22,929 nucleotides of DNA from a virus, in the IMG/VR virus record IMGVR_UViG_3300042376_001249, positions 1 to 22,929 of that record. One strand, written 5' to 3'. The stretch's first letter is position 1. Each line of letters begins with the position of its first letter. This document shows, piece after piece, positions 5,500 through 12,974 of the stretch. Both the position numbers and the translations under genes were made by a program. The notes below the pieces were generated by a model. It was not told the origin of the DNA. It ran no database searches and was given only the letters and a program-made list of their open reading frames with translations.

Positions 5500-7227
5500 G
5501 TGGCCAACAGACGGATATCCGAGTTACAGGAGATCGCCGGTCTTGACCTAGCGGATGGCGACCTATTGACGGTCGTTCAGGTCGCAGAAGTTGACCCTGC
5601 GATCAAGAACAAGAAACTAACGATATCTGGTACCCGTACTTATCTAAATGTCTACTATCTCCCCCGCACTGGGGGAACAGTTAGTGGTTCAATTGTTGTC
5701 CAGAACAACCTGACGGTTTCTGGTAACGCCAACCTGAACTCTCTGACGGTTACCGGTGACATTGTTTTTGCCAACCTCACGGTTCAAAACAATCTCACGG
5801 TCAGTGGCACCATCAGCGGTAACACAATTACCGGTGAAAGTATTGCTGCGCCCCTGGTAACGTCAGCCAGCGGTCGTTTCACTGATGTCACTGGCGCCAC
5901 GGCACGGTATACCTCTGGAACATTCCAGACCCTCAGTGGCAACTTCATTACAGGTGTGACGATTACCACCTTTACTGGTGGTTTCTCCAACATCGTTTAT
6001 TCCAATACCGTCAGCGGCGTCACAGTTACTGGCACGACGGTTAATGCAAGCAGCGGCGTTTATACAACTCAGCTTTCCGGTGCCACCATCACCGGCAACA
6101 ACATTAATGGAACCACTGGTACGTTCCAGACCCTGGTCACGAGCGGCCAAACGATTGGTGGTAACGTCACTGTCAGTGGCACGCTGAACGTATCTGGTAT
6201 TGGTACGTTTGCTTCTGGTGTCAACGTCCTTGGCACGCTGAGCGGCACAACCGTTACCGGTACCAACGCTCAATTCACCAACATCACAGGCTCCACAGTT
6301 GTTGGAACCACCGTTGTTTCTGGTGCGACCGTTACCGGTAACACGGGCAACTTTAGTAATCTCAACACCATCAGCGGCGTCTTTAGCGCCCAGCTCTCCG
6401 GTGCAACGATCACGGGGAACACCGGTAACTTCACGACGCTCAACGCAATCACGGCCATCTTTGAGACCGGGATTGTCAAGCAGAACATCACGGTTACTGG
6501 CAACATTGCAACCAGCGGCACCCTGACGGTTGGTCAGACGGCAACCATTGCTTCTGGCCTGACTGTCACCACTGGTTCGATCTCTGGTGTCACGATTACT
6601 GGTACCACTGGTCAATTCACCAACCTTGTTGGTATTGGTGGGTCGTTCACAACGTTGACCGGCACGACCGTCACAGGCGGTACCGCTAACTTCAACAACG
6701 GTAACTTCACTGGCACCCTGAGTGGTGCAACGGTTACTGGTAACACAGGCCAGTTCACCAACCTTCTTGCAGGTGGGGGTTCCTTTACAACCCTGACTGG
6801 CACCACCATTACTGGAACCACAGGTCAATTCACGAACCTGACCGCGATTGGTGGCAGCTTCACAACCCTCACTGGCACGACGGTGACCGGTGGTACCGCC
6901 AACTTCAACAACGGTAATTTCACTGGCACGCTGAGTGGCGCCACTATTACCGGCCAGGTTGGTCAATTCACCAGCATCACCGGTATCAGCGCTGGCTTCA
7001 CAACAGTGACCGGTGGTACCGGCATCTTCACCACCAGTGTTTCTGGAGCCACCGTGACCGGCAATACGGTCCAAGGAACCTCCGGCATCTTCCAATATCT
7101 GAGTGGTGCCACGATTACTGGTGTTAGCGGCAACTTCAGTACGGCATTAACGATTAGCGGACAGAATGTTGCCACTGTTAACTACGCGGACTCTTCTGCA
7201 ATTGTGTATGCAATTGCTCTCGGATGA
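5500..7227 (+). CDS. Tail fibre-like protein with tandem Thr/Gly-rich repeats
   Basis: This protein has 575 residues. The first 55, RRISELQEIAGLDLADGDLL then TVVQVAEVDPAIKNKKLTIS, are an N-terminal domain common in cyanophage fibre proteins and probably attach the fibre to the tail. Everything after about residue 60 is a long run of short beta-rich units of the form GTTVTG-x2-GxFTxL and SGATITG. Residues about 366-436 and 437 onward form a 71-residue repeat that is almost identical in protein but changed at many third codon positions. Such repeats typically build an elongated trimeric beta-helical shaft. There is no S74 chaperone domain and no obvious receptor-binding tip; the C-terminus ends NYADSSAIVYAIALG. 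Start GTG 5500 follows TAGG. Confidence 0.82.
   Translation: MANRRISELQEIAGLDLADGDLLTVVQVAEVDPAIKNKKLTISGTRTYLNVYYLPRTGGTVSGSIVVQNNLTVSGNANLNSLTVTGDIVFANLTVQNNLTVSGTISGNTITGESIAAPLVTSASGRFTDVTGATARYTSGTFQTLSGNFITGVTITTFTGGFSNIVYSNTVSGVTVTGTTVNASSGVYTTQLSGATITGNNINGTTGTFQTLVTSGQTIGGNVTVSGTLNVSGIGTFASGVNVLGTLSGTTVTGTNAQFTNITGSTVVGTTVVSGATVTGNTGNFSNLNTISGVFSAQLSGATITGNTGNFTTLNAITAIFETGIVKQNITVTGNIATSGTLTVGQTATIASGLTVTTGSISGVTITGTTGQFTNLVGIGGSFTTLTGTTVTGGTANFNNGNFTGTLSGATVTGNTGQFTNLLAGGGSFTTLTGTTITGTTGQFTNLTAIGGSFTTLTGTTVTGGTANFNNGNFTGTLSGATITGQVGQFTSITGISAGFTTVTGGTGIFTTSVSGATVTGNTVQGTSGIFQYLSGATITGVSGNFSTALTISGQNVATVNYADSSAIVYAIALG
6595..6970 (+). repeat. 213-bp in-frame tandem repeat in the fibre shaft
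   Basis: The segment starting at 6595 repeats at 6808 (period 213 bases, 71 codons); the second copy is incomplete and fades near 6970. Both encode TG-x-TTGQFTNL, GGSFTTLTGTTVTGGTANFN and NGNFTGTLSGAT. In one 15-codon stretch (NFNNGNFTGTLSGAT) the proteins are identical but five codons differ at the third base. Shorter, more divergent units of the same kind fill the rest of the gene. Confidence 0.75.
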
Positions 7228-7233
7228 TCCGTT

Positions 7234-7239
7234 TATAAT
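7234..7239 (+). promoter_or_regulatory. Consensus -10 box upstream of the 7270 gene
   Basis: TATAAT lies seven bases past the fibre-gene stop codon and starts 36 bases before the ATG at 7270, the same spacing as the box before 5500. No -35 element is visible at a normal distance. Confidence 0.5.
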
Positions 7240-7269
7240 GAATGAAACTGCGTAAGTACCAATAAATAC

Positions 7270-7641
7270 ATGGCCCGTTTTGTTTCGGTCGTTAGGCAAA
7301 GTATTGCAAGCGGTTCCACCGCCCCGACGGTTATTATTTCTGGTACTTCCAACTCCAGTGGTGTGCCAGCTAATACCTATGGTGTGATCCTGAGCATCCT
7401 TGCCTCTAACACCACTGCCAATTCTCAGAACGTCACGGTACAACTGATCAAATCTGGTGGCACCCCCACCGGATCTCTCATCACCTCTGGCACCGTACCA
7501 AACCAATCTTCTCTTGAATTCATGACCGGTAATAAGGTCATCGTTCAATCGGAAGATGTAATTCGTGCTTACGCAGGAACTGGCAGCGCTGTTGACGTGA
7601 CCATTTCCTACATGCTGAACCCGCAAGATAACACCATCTGA
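7270..7641 (+). CDS. Small fibre-associated structural protein
   Basis: This 123-residue protein starts MARFVSVVRQSIASGSTAPT and is rich in Ser, Thr, Gly, Val and Ile with alternating hydrophobic residues, a likely beta-sandwich. It has no signal peptide, and its hydrophobic stretches are too short and interrupted for membrane segments. The fold suggestion is of a small virion or fibre-decoration protein. Its position between two fibre genes, two bases before the next ATG, supports a role in the adsorption apparatus. I do not recognise the exact family. Confidence 0.7.
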   Translation: MARFVSVVRQSIASGSTAPTVIISGTSNSSGVPANTYGVILSILASNTTANSQNVTVQLIKSGGTPTGSLITSGTVPNQSSLEFMTGNKVIVQSEDVIRAYAGTGSAVDVTISYMLNPQDNTI

Positions 7642-7643
7642 TC

Positions 7644-9218
7644 ATGCCTTACATCGGTAATGTCCCAAGTTCCTTCAATGTTGGAACTGACAACATCAAT
7701 AATGATGCGATCACAACTGCCAAGATTGCAGATGGCGCGATCCTTAATGCCGATGTAAATAGTGCGGCTGCCATTGCCGGTACCAAGATCAGTCCTGACT
7801 TTGGTAGTCAGAATTTACTAACCACTGGTACCAGCACAGCAGCAAGTTTTATTCCCAGTAGTTCAACAGCACCAACAAACGGTTTATATTTAGCTTCCGC
7901 AAATAACGTAGCCATCTCGACTAATGGCACTGGGCGGTTGTTTGTTGATGCGAGTGGACGAGTAATTGTCGGAGCGTCGTCTGCCGCTGTAGGCAACCCT
8001 CTTGAAGTAGTTGCCACATCCAACGGCAATGCCATTGCTGTTCGCGGCAGAAGCTCTGACAACGTGGGAATCATTACGTTCCATCCAAATGCCAGTAGCA
8101 CTGAATATGCAAGGATCCAAGCAGAAAGCGATTCGGCATTGCGCTTCGGGACCGGATCTGCCGGATCCGAACGCATGCGCCTGGACTCCAGTGGCCGCTT
8201 AGGGATTGGCACTACTCCGGGAGTGACGTTAGACGTCAACGGACAAATCCGTGCAAACAATGACTTTCTCTACGCAGATTCAACAGCAACTCGCGGTCGT
8301 GTTTATGGCGACTCTTCCGGCTTAGTTGTTCGTGCAGATACTGGGTTGGCTCTTCGGTTTCATGCCGATGTTAATGAAAGAGCACGAATTGACACATCAG
8401 GCCGCCTGTTAGTTGGCACGTCTTCAAGTGTTAACAACGAGTGTATTTTTCAAACATCTGGCGACTCAGTTAGAGACATTGCTCTTAAATACACTGGTAC
8501 TTCGGGCGGCGCTGAAACAAGTTTTAGATGGATTGATAAAAACAACCAGGTAAATGCGCAAGTTGGCAACAACCTTCAAAACGATGCTATTGGCACAGCC
8601 GCCGCGCATCTTGTCTTTAAGACAGCAACCGGTGGCACGTTGGCGGAGCGGGTGCGTATTACGCAAGATGGCAAAATTTACATGGGTCAAACTTCCGGGT
8701 TTGGCTTTAGTACAAACAGGCTAGAGGTTGAAGGTCAAAACGCTGTTGCATTTAAGAGTACGGGCACCGCAGGCCAGCAAACTGCATACATCTGGCACTC
8801 CGCAACCAGTGGCAATAATTTGTTCATGGAATTTGGCACGGAATCGTCCATTAACACCCGTGGCTCTATTGACTACAACCGTGGCGCTGGTCAAGTTAGG
8901 TACAACGTCACGTCAGATCGCCGCCTCAAGTCAAACATTGAAGATGCAAGCTCAGCCCTAAACGTTCTTGATCAAATTAAAGTCAGGTCTTACACCTGGA
9001 CTGAGACCGGGTACAACATTCCTCACGGCTTTATTGCGCAAGAACTGAACGAAGCTGTACCCGATGCCGTCAAGGTTGGTGACGATGGAGATGAGGTGGT
9101 CGATACCTGGGCAGTCGACAACGCCAAGCTGGTGCCACTGCTTACAAAAGCACTGCAAGAAGCTTTGCAGAAGATCGACGCGATGGAAGCCCGACTGTCA
9201 GCCCTTGAGGCGTCGTAG
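7644..9218 (+). CDS. Tail fibre protein with C-terminal peptidase S74 chaperone domain
   Basis: This protein has 524 residues. The N-terminal part (MPYIGNVPSSFNVGTDNINN and DAITTAKIADGAILNADVNS) is a fibre-attachment-like segment. The middle is a beta-rich shaft with repeated stems of the type RLDSSGRLGIGT and RIDTSGRLLVGT. The last 101 residues are an S74 intramolecular chaperone: SDRRLKSNIEDASSALNVLD, then YNIPHGFIAQELNEAVPDAV, an AKLVPLLTKALQEAL helix and a closing coiled coil. S424 and K429 are the expected Ser-Lys dyad that releases the domain by self-cleavage after it has guided trimer folding. This domain is known from endosialidases, T5 L-shaped fibres and many cyanophage fibres. ATG 7644 is spaced two bases after the previous stop. 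Confidence 0.88.
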   Translation: MPYIGNVPSSFNVGTDNINNDAITTAKIADGAILNADVNSAAAIAGTKISPDFGSQNLLTTGTSTAASFIPSSSTAPTNGLYLASANNVAISTNGTGRLFVDASGRVIVGASSAAVGNPLEVVATSNGNAIAVRGRSSDNVGIITFHPNASSTEYARIQAESDSALRFGTGSAGSERMRLDSSGRLGIGTTPGVTLDVNGQIRANNDFLYADSTATRGRVYGDSSGLVVRADTGLALRFHADVNERARIDTSGRLLVGTSSSVNNECIFQTSGDSVRDIALKYTGTSGGAETSFRWIDKNNQVNAQVGNNLQNDAIGTAAAHLVFKTATGGTLAERVRITQDGKIYMGQTSGFGFSTNRLEVEGQNAVAFKSTGTAGQQTAYIWHSATSGNNLFMEFGTESSINTRGSIDYNRGAGQVRYNVTSDRRLKSNIEDASSALNVLDQIKVRSYTWTETGYNIPHGFIAQELNEAVPDAVKVGDDGDEVVDTWAVDNAKLVPLLTKALQEALQKIDAMEARLSALEAS

Positions 9219-9267
9219 TCCTACTCACTAATATCTACTGGTAAACTAAAGAAAACGGTTACGTAAA

Positions 9268-9606
9268 ATGACCCTTACTTCTGAATGGCACATCGCCGCT
9301 CTTGAGACCGCTCCTTCGGAAGATGGCCTGACCGATGTTGTGAAAGTCGGTCACTGGACTGCATCTGCCACTGAAGTGGACGGTGCCAACACCTATACCG
9401 CCAGCTGCTACGGCTCCGTTGGTTTCGGTACCCCAGACCCCGATGCCTTCGTTGATTACCCCAACATCACCGAAGAAGAAGCCATCACCTGGGTCAAGGA
9501 AACCCTTGGTGCTGAGCAGGTGACTGCCATTGGTGACAATCTTCTGAGTCAGATTGAAGAGCAGAAGAACCCTTCTATCGTGACATTACCACTCCCTTGG
9601 AGCTGA
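9268..9606 (+). CDS. Small conserved cyanophage protein of the fibre region
   Basis: This acidic 112-residue protein starts MTLTSEWHIAALETAPSEDG. Strands VVKVGHWTASATEVDG and TYTASCYGSVGFG are followed by a helix EEEAITWVKETLGAEQVTAI and a C-terminal helix ending IVTLPLPWS. The alpha/beta arrangement and the closing PLPW resemble a small protein family common in cyanophage tail-fibre regions; I cannot give it a function. It may be a virion component or a fibre assembly factor. A 49-base gap separates it from the fibre gene before. Confidence 0.7.
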   Translation: MTLTSEWHIAALETAPSEDGLTDVVKVGHWTASATEVDGANTYTASCYGSVGFGTPDPDAFVDYPNITEEEAITWVKETLGAEQVTAIGDNLLSQIEEQKNPSIVTLPLPWS

Positions 9607-9615
9607 GTATTAATC

Positions 9616-9621
9616 TATAAT
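9616..9621 (+). promoter_or_regulatory. Consensus -10 box upstream of the 9644 gene
   Basis: TATAAT starts 28 bases before the ATG at 9644, in the short gap after the 9268 gene. It is the third such perfect box in the fibre block, again without a recognisable -35. Confidence 0.45.
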
Positions 9622-9643
9622 TTGGTCAGTCCATCCATTAACC

Positions 9644-9820
9644 ATGGCCTCGATCCAAGAAAAGATTGATTCTCTGTACAAGGAACTGGAAGAAGTTGTG
9701 GAGCAACACAACCAGGCTCTTCAGGTTCAAACTGCAGCCAAGGAAAAAGCAATTGCCCTCCAAGGTGCACTCAATGCACTGAAAGAACTGCAGGAAGAAG
9801 AGCCCGCTGAGGCTGAATGA
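9644..9820 (+). CDS. Small coiled-coil protein (58 aa)
   Basis: ATG 9644 to TGA 9818-9820 encodes MASIQEKIDSLYKELEEVVE, then QHNQALQVQTAAKEKAIALQ and GALNALKELQEEEPAEAE. The protein is nearly all helix, with hydrophobic residues at heptad positions (I4, I8, L11, L15, V18/V19, L26, V28), so a parallel coiled coil is likely; its acidic end is probably disordered. It has its own candidate -10 box at 9616 and sits among fibre genes. It may be a fibre chaperone or a virion connector. The call as a real gene is supported by coherent coding sequence and flanking spacing; the role is inferred from context alone. Confidence 0.75.
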   Translation: MASIQEKIDSLYKELEEVVEQHNQALQVQTAAKEKAIALQGALNALKELQEEEPAEAE

Positions 9821-9851
9821 TTTAAAATAAAGCTAAGCGCGTAGGGTAAAA

Positions 9852-10511
9852 TTGAGCTACATTGGTCAACAACCAGTAGTTGGTCGGTATATTAAAATCG
9901 ACCAAATCTCTGGTGGTTTCAATGGAACCGCTAGTGGTTTTACCCTGGCTGCAGGTGGGCAAGGTGTTTTACCTGGTACCGCCCGCAACTTAATGCTCTC
10001 CTTGGGGGGTGTCATCCAAGAACCAGAGGTTGATTTCACGGTCTCTGGTTCTGGAATCACCTTCACCACACCGCCAGTTTCTGGTACAACCTTCTTCTGT
10101 GTCGTCTTTGGCGACATGCAGGCCATCGGTCAGCCCAGTGATGGCACCGTTATTCCTGCATCGATTGCCGCCAGCGGTATCTTCACCTTCCCAGATAGCG
10201 TTAACGTCAACGGCTCTGGGTTCCTAAAAATTCCCATTGGCACAGAAGCCACCAGGCCTGCTGGTAATACTGGTTATATCCGTTACAACACCACAACCAG
10301 TCAATTTGAAGGTTATAGCTCTGCCTGGGGTGCTTTAGGTGGTGGTGCCACTGGTTCAGGTGGTGACCGGGTTTTTGTTGAAACCAGTCAGACCGTCACT
10401 ACGTCCTACACGCTCACCAGTGGCTACAACGCCATTACTGCCACCCCACTCACGGTGGCCTCAGGTGTCACAGTAACCGTGCCATCTGGTGCTGCATGGG
10501 TTCTTGTTTGA
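9852..10511 (+). CDS. Fibre-associated virion protein, TTG start
   Basis: The protein has 219 residues. TTG 9852 gives MSYIGQQPVVGRYIKIDQIS; an MSYIG-type start is frequent in cyanophage fibre proteins, and a ribosome-site-like TAGGG lies five bases before it. Residues 15-90 (TASGFTLAAGGQGVLPGTAR, LMLSLGGVIQEPEVDFTVSG, GITFTTPPVSGTTFFCVVFG) form a compact domain widespread in cyanophage structural proteins. The next part, IPIGTEATRPAGNTGYIRYN then TTSQFEGYSSAWGALGGG, is a familiar fibre-tip motif. The C-terminus is a short beta domain ending TVPSGAAWVLV. It has no S74 domain. It is probably a short tail fibre or an adaptor. Confidence 0.78.
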   Translation: MSYIGQQPVVGRYIKIDQISGGFNGTASGFTLAAGGQGVLPGTARNLMLSLGGVIQEPEVDFTVSGSGITFTTPPVSGTTFFCVVFGDMQAIGQPSDGTVIPASIAASGIFTFPDSVNVNGSGFLKIPIGTEATRPAGNTGYIRYNTTTSQFEGYSSAWGALGGGATGSGGDRVFVETSQTVTTSYTLTSGYNAITATPLTVASGVTVTVPSGAAWVLV

Positions 10512-10522
10512 GGAATTGAAAA

Positions 10523-11563
10523 ATGCCAGTCATTATTAACGGAAGTACAGGTATCTCGGGCGTTGATGGTTCCGCTGGTACTCCTGCATTCCAAGGGTCT
10601 GATGCCAATACCGGTATCCGTTTTGGTACTGATATTGTTTCGTTGGTGACTGGTGGTAGTGATCGTTTATATATCGATAGTTCTGGGAGGTTGGGTGTAG
10701 GGACCACCTCTTCTCCTGTTGGCGCCTCCATTCGTTTAACGCTTGATAACTCAAACGGTGGTGGAATTGAGTTAGTTGCAGCTAATAATGGTGGCGCCGC
10801 ACTTGTTCCATCTGCTGGTGGCGGTCTTCAATTTTATACACACACTGGCGCAATTGGTTCTGAATCTTACTCCGAACGTGTTCGCATTGATAGCTCTGGC
10901 AGGCTAGGTATTGGCACCGGTTCTCCTGGCGCTGCAACGCATATTGTTCAAGGAAGTGCGGGAGTTGATACTTTTTATGCACAAAATAGCGCAAGTAATA
11001 ATGTTATTAGGCTTCAATCAGCAACTTCTACGGATAATTATGTTGATTTTTATGCAGGAGCAAGCAGTGGTAATCTAATCATCCGTGGAGCTGGAACTGA
11101 ACGCGTTCGGATTGACAGCTCCGGCAGGTTGTTAATTGGCACGTCTTCGACTTCCACATCACATCTTCTTCAAGTAGCAGGACCAACTCTTACTAGCTGG
11201 TTTGCCTGTGATACCAAGGCTGACAACAATATACCAGCTTCAACAACAAATGTTTTAACAATTAGCGGCTCTAGCAGCGTAATGATAAAAGTCTATATTC
11301 AGGTTTATTTTTCCGCAAACGCTGCTTTGAACGCATTCTTTGATTACGATATTCTCACCGCAGACACAGGTGGAGCTGGTGGAGGAGCAACAATTCGTCA
11401 AACCCTCAATGAATCAGTCGGTAGTTTCCAAGTTTCAACTGGAGACTTTGCTGTTACACGGTCAGCTAATACTGTGACAATTACATATACAAATCAAGCA
11501 TCTGGCGAGAACGGTATCATTTGGCGAGTTGCCGGACTTTTCAACTCATTATCTATTACCTAA
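10523..11563 (+). CDS. Tail fibre protein without S74 domain, distinct C-terminal tip
   Basis: This 346-residue protein starts MPVIINGSTGISGVDGSAGT after a good ribosome site GAGGAA. Repeated stems YIDSSGRLGVGT, RIDSSGRLGIGT and RIDSSGRLLIGT mark the shaft and are shared with the neighbouring fibres. From about residue 225 (AGPTLTSWFACDTKADNNIP) the sequence changes to a separate beta-rich domain: VLTISGSSSVMIKVYIQVYF, FDYDILTADTGGAGGGATIR and a GENGIIWRVAGLFNSLSIT ending. That domain is probably the receptor-binding tip. It takes the place where two other fibres have a self-cleaving chaperone, so trimer assembly must be achieved in another way. Confidence 0.8.
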   Translation: MPVIINGSTGISGVDGSAGTPAFQGSDANTGIRFGTDIVSLVTGGSDRLYIDSSGRLGVGTTSSPVGASIRLTLDNSNGGGIELVAANNGGAALVPSAGGGLQFYTHTGAIGSESYSERVRIDSSGRLGIGTGSPGAATHIVQGSAGVDTFYAQNSASNNVIRLQSATSTDNYVDFYAGASSGNLIIRGAGTERVRIDSSGRLLIGTSSTSTSHLLQVAGPTLTSWFACDTKADNNIPASTTNVLTISGSSSVMIKVYIQVYFSANAALNAFFDYDILTADTGGAGGGATIRQTLNESVGSFQVSTGDFAVTRSANTVTITYTNQASGENGIIWRVAGLFNSLSIT

Positions 11564-11633
11564 GCCTCGTAGGTTTACTCACTTCCATGGCAAACACAAG
11601 CATTTTATACTGGCAATATAAAGGTAGGAACTA

Positions 11634-12974
11634 ATGGCTAAAGTTCGGATTAATGGGGATACCTCTGGTTACATTGAATTAGCTTCCCCTGCTGCTGCTG
11701 GATCTAACACCATTACCCTTCCGTCAAGTAACGGTAGTGCTAACCAGCTGCTTAAAAACAGTGGTACAGCTGGGACCCTAGCCTGGTCTACACTCACTGA
11801 AGATTCCAGTGGGAACTTAAGCGTTGACAGTGGGACGTTATATGTAGATGCAAGTAATAACAGGGTGGGTATCGGGACTACGAGTCCACGTAATGTTTTA
11901 GATGTAAACGGAACGATCTATGTTGCTGGTGGTAATCAAATTCAAATTACAGGTAGTGGTGGAACAACTGGTCTTCAATTAATTGGCCAAGATGCAGCTG
12001 AATCTGTAATTGGCACAATGAGTGCGCAAGCACTTGCCATAAGAACTAATTCTACGGAACGTCTTCGTATTGATAGTTCCGGCAGACTTTTAATAGGTAC
12101 ATCCAATAGTCCTACGCAACCTCAAGGTCAATATGGCCTTTTAGTTGTTCAAGGGTACGCAGGAAGTTCCACTGGAGAAGGTATTGTTTCTATTCAACGT
12201 GGATTAGGCGCCGCATCAATTGCTTCTGGTGGCGATATAGGCAGGCTTGTTTTTGGTGATAGTGCAGGTAATACCTTTGCAGGTATTTTTGTACTAGCTG
12301 ATGCGACACCTGGTGCAGGTGATTATCCCGGACGGTTGATGTTTGCGACAACTGGGGATGGAGCATCTACTCCGACAGAGCGGTTTAGGATTAATAATGG
12401 CGGCACGCTATACAGCGCAAATAACAGCGTTAGCCTTGGGACCGAAACAGCCGTAATGTCTGGTGGTGGACGCTTTACTGTCCACGGAGATTTCTTTAAC
12501 TCCACTGCGGGCGCGGCTTTTAGCACCACTAATGACAGCACTGGTGCTATCTATATGCAATTTGGTAATTCGGCAGGAACCAGAATTGGAAGTATTACAC
12601 GAGCGTCTTCAACATCTATTTCGTTTAGCTCAACCTCTGATTATCGTTTAAAAGAAAATGTCAAAGATGTAAAAAATGCGCTTGAAATAGTAAAGCAAAT
12701 TCGTCCGGTAACTTTTAATTTTATTGGACACAAAGATGAACACAGTACAGGTTTTATTGCACATGAGTTACAGCAAATCATACCTGAAGCCGTAAGTGGT
12801 ACAAAAGACGGTATCTATCCAGACGGAACTCCAAATTATCAAGGAATTGACCAATCTAAATTGGTTCCTTTTCTCACTGCCGCATTGCAAGAATCAATCC
12901 AACGTATTGAACAATTAGAAACCTTGAACGCTTCGTTTGAAGCACGTCTTGCTGCCCTGGAGGTGAAGCCATGA
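11634..12974 (+). CDS. Tail fibre protein with peptidase S74 chaperone domain
   Basis: This 446-residue protein starts MAKVRINGDTSGYIELASPA and continues AAGSNTITLPSSNGSANQLL, a widespread fibre N-terminal domain. The shaft has stems such as YVDASNNRVGIGT and RIDSSGRLLIGT. The last 112 residues are an S74 chaperone: SDYRLKENVKDVKNALEIVK, then STGFIAHELQQIIPEAVSGT and a helical end; S335 and K340 form the expected dyad. From about position 12,000 the DNA becomes clearly richer in A and T than the fibres at 5500-9218. A ribosome site AAGGTAGGA lies just upstream. A 15-codon frame (11587-11634) ends TAA on the first base of this ATG and may be a leader peptide. Confidence 0.88.
   Translation: MAKVRINGDTSGYIELASPAAAGSNTITLPSSNGSANQLLKNSGTAGTLAWSTLTEDSSGNLSVDSGTLYVDASNNRVGIGTTSPRNVLDVNGTIYVAGGNQIQITGSGGTTGLQLIGQDAAESVIGTMSAQALAIRTNSTERLRIDSSGRLLIGTSNSPTQPQGQYGLLVVQGYAGSSTGEGIVSIQRGLGAASIASGGDIGRLVFGDSAGNTFAGIFVLADATPGAGDYPGRLMFATTGDGASTPTERFRINNGGTLYSANNSVSLGTETAVMSGGGRFTVHGDFFNSTAGAAFSTTNDSTGAIYMQFGNSAGTRIGSITRASSTSISFSSTSDYRLKENVKDVKNALEIVKQIRPVTFNFIGHKDEHSTGFIAHELQQIIPEAVSGTKDGIYPDGTPNYQGIDQSKLVPFLTAALQESIQRIEQLETLNASFEARLAALEVKP

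Noticed and set aside
5863-7095. A 410-codon open frame antisense to the fibre gene
   Set aside because: It is the complement of Thr/Gly/Ala-rich repeats, which avoid stop codons in that register. The product is Gly/Asn/Arg/Cys-rich and repeats only because the sense strand does.
5700-7200. Regular repeats resembling a CRISPR or DNA satellite
   Set aside because: The repeats are in frame with the fibre gene, vary in sequence and have no uniform repeat-spacer spacing; they encode beta-helix units.
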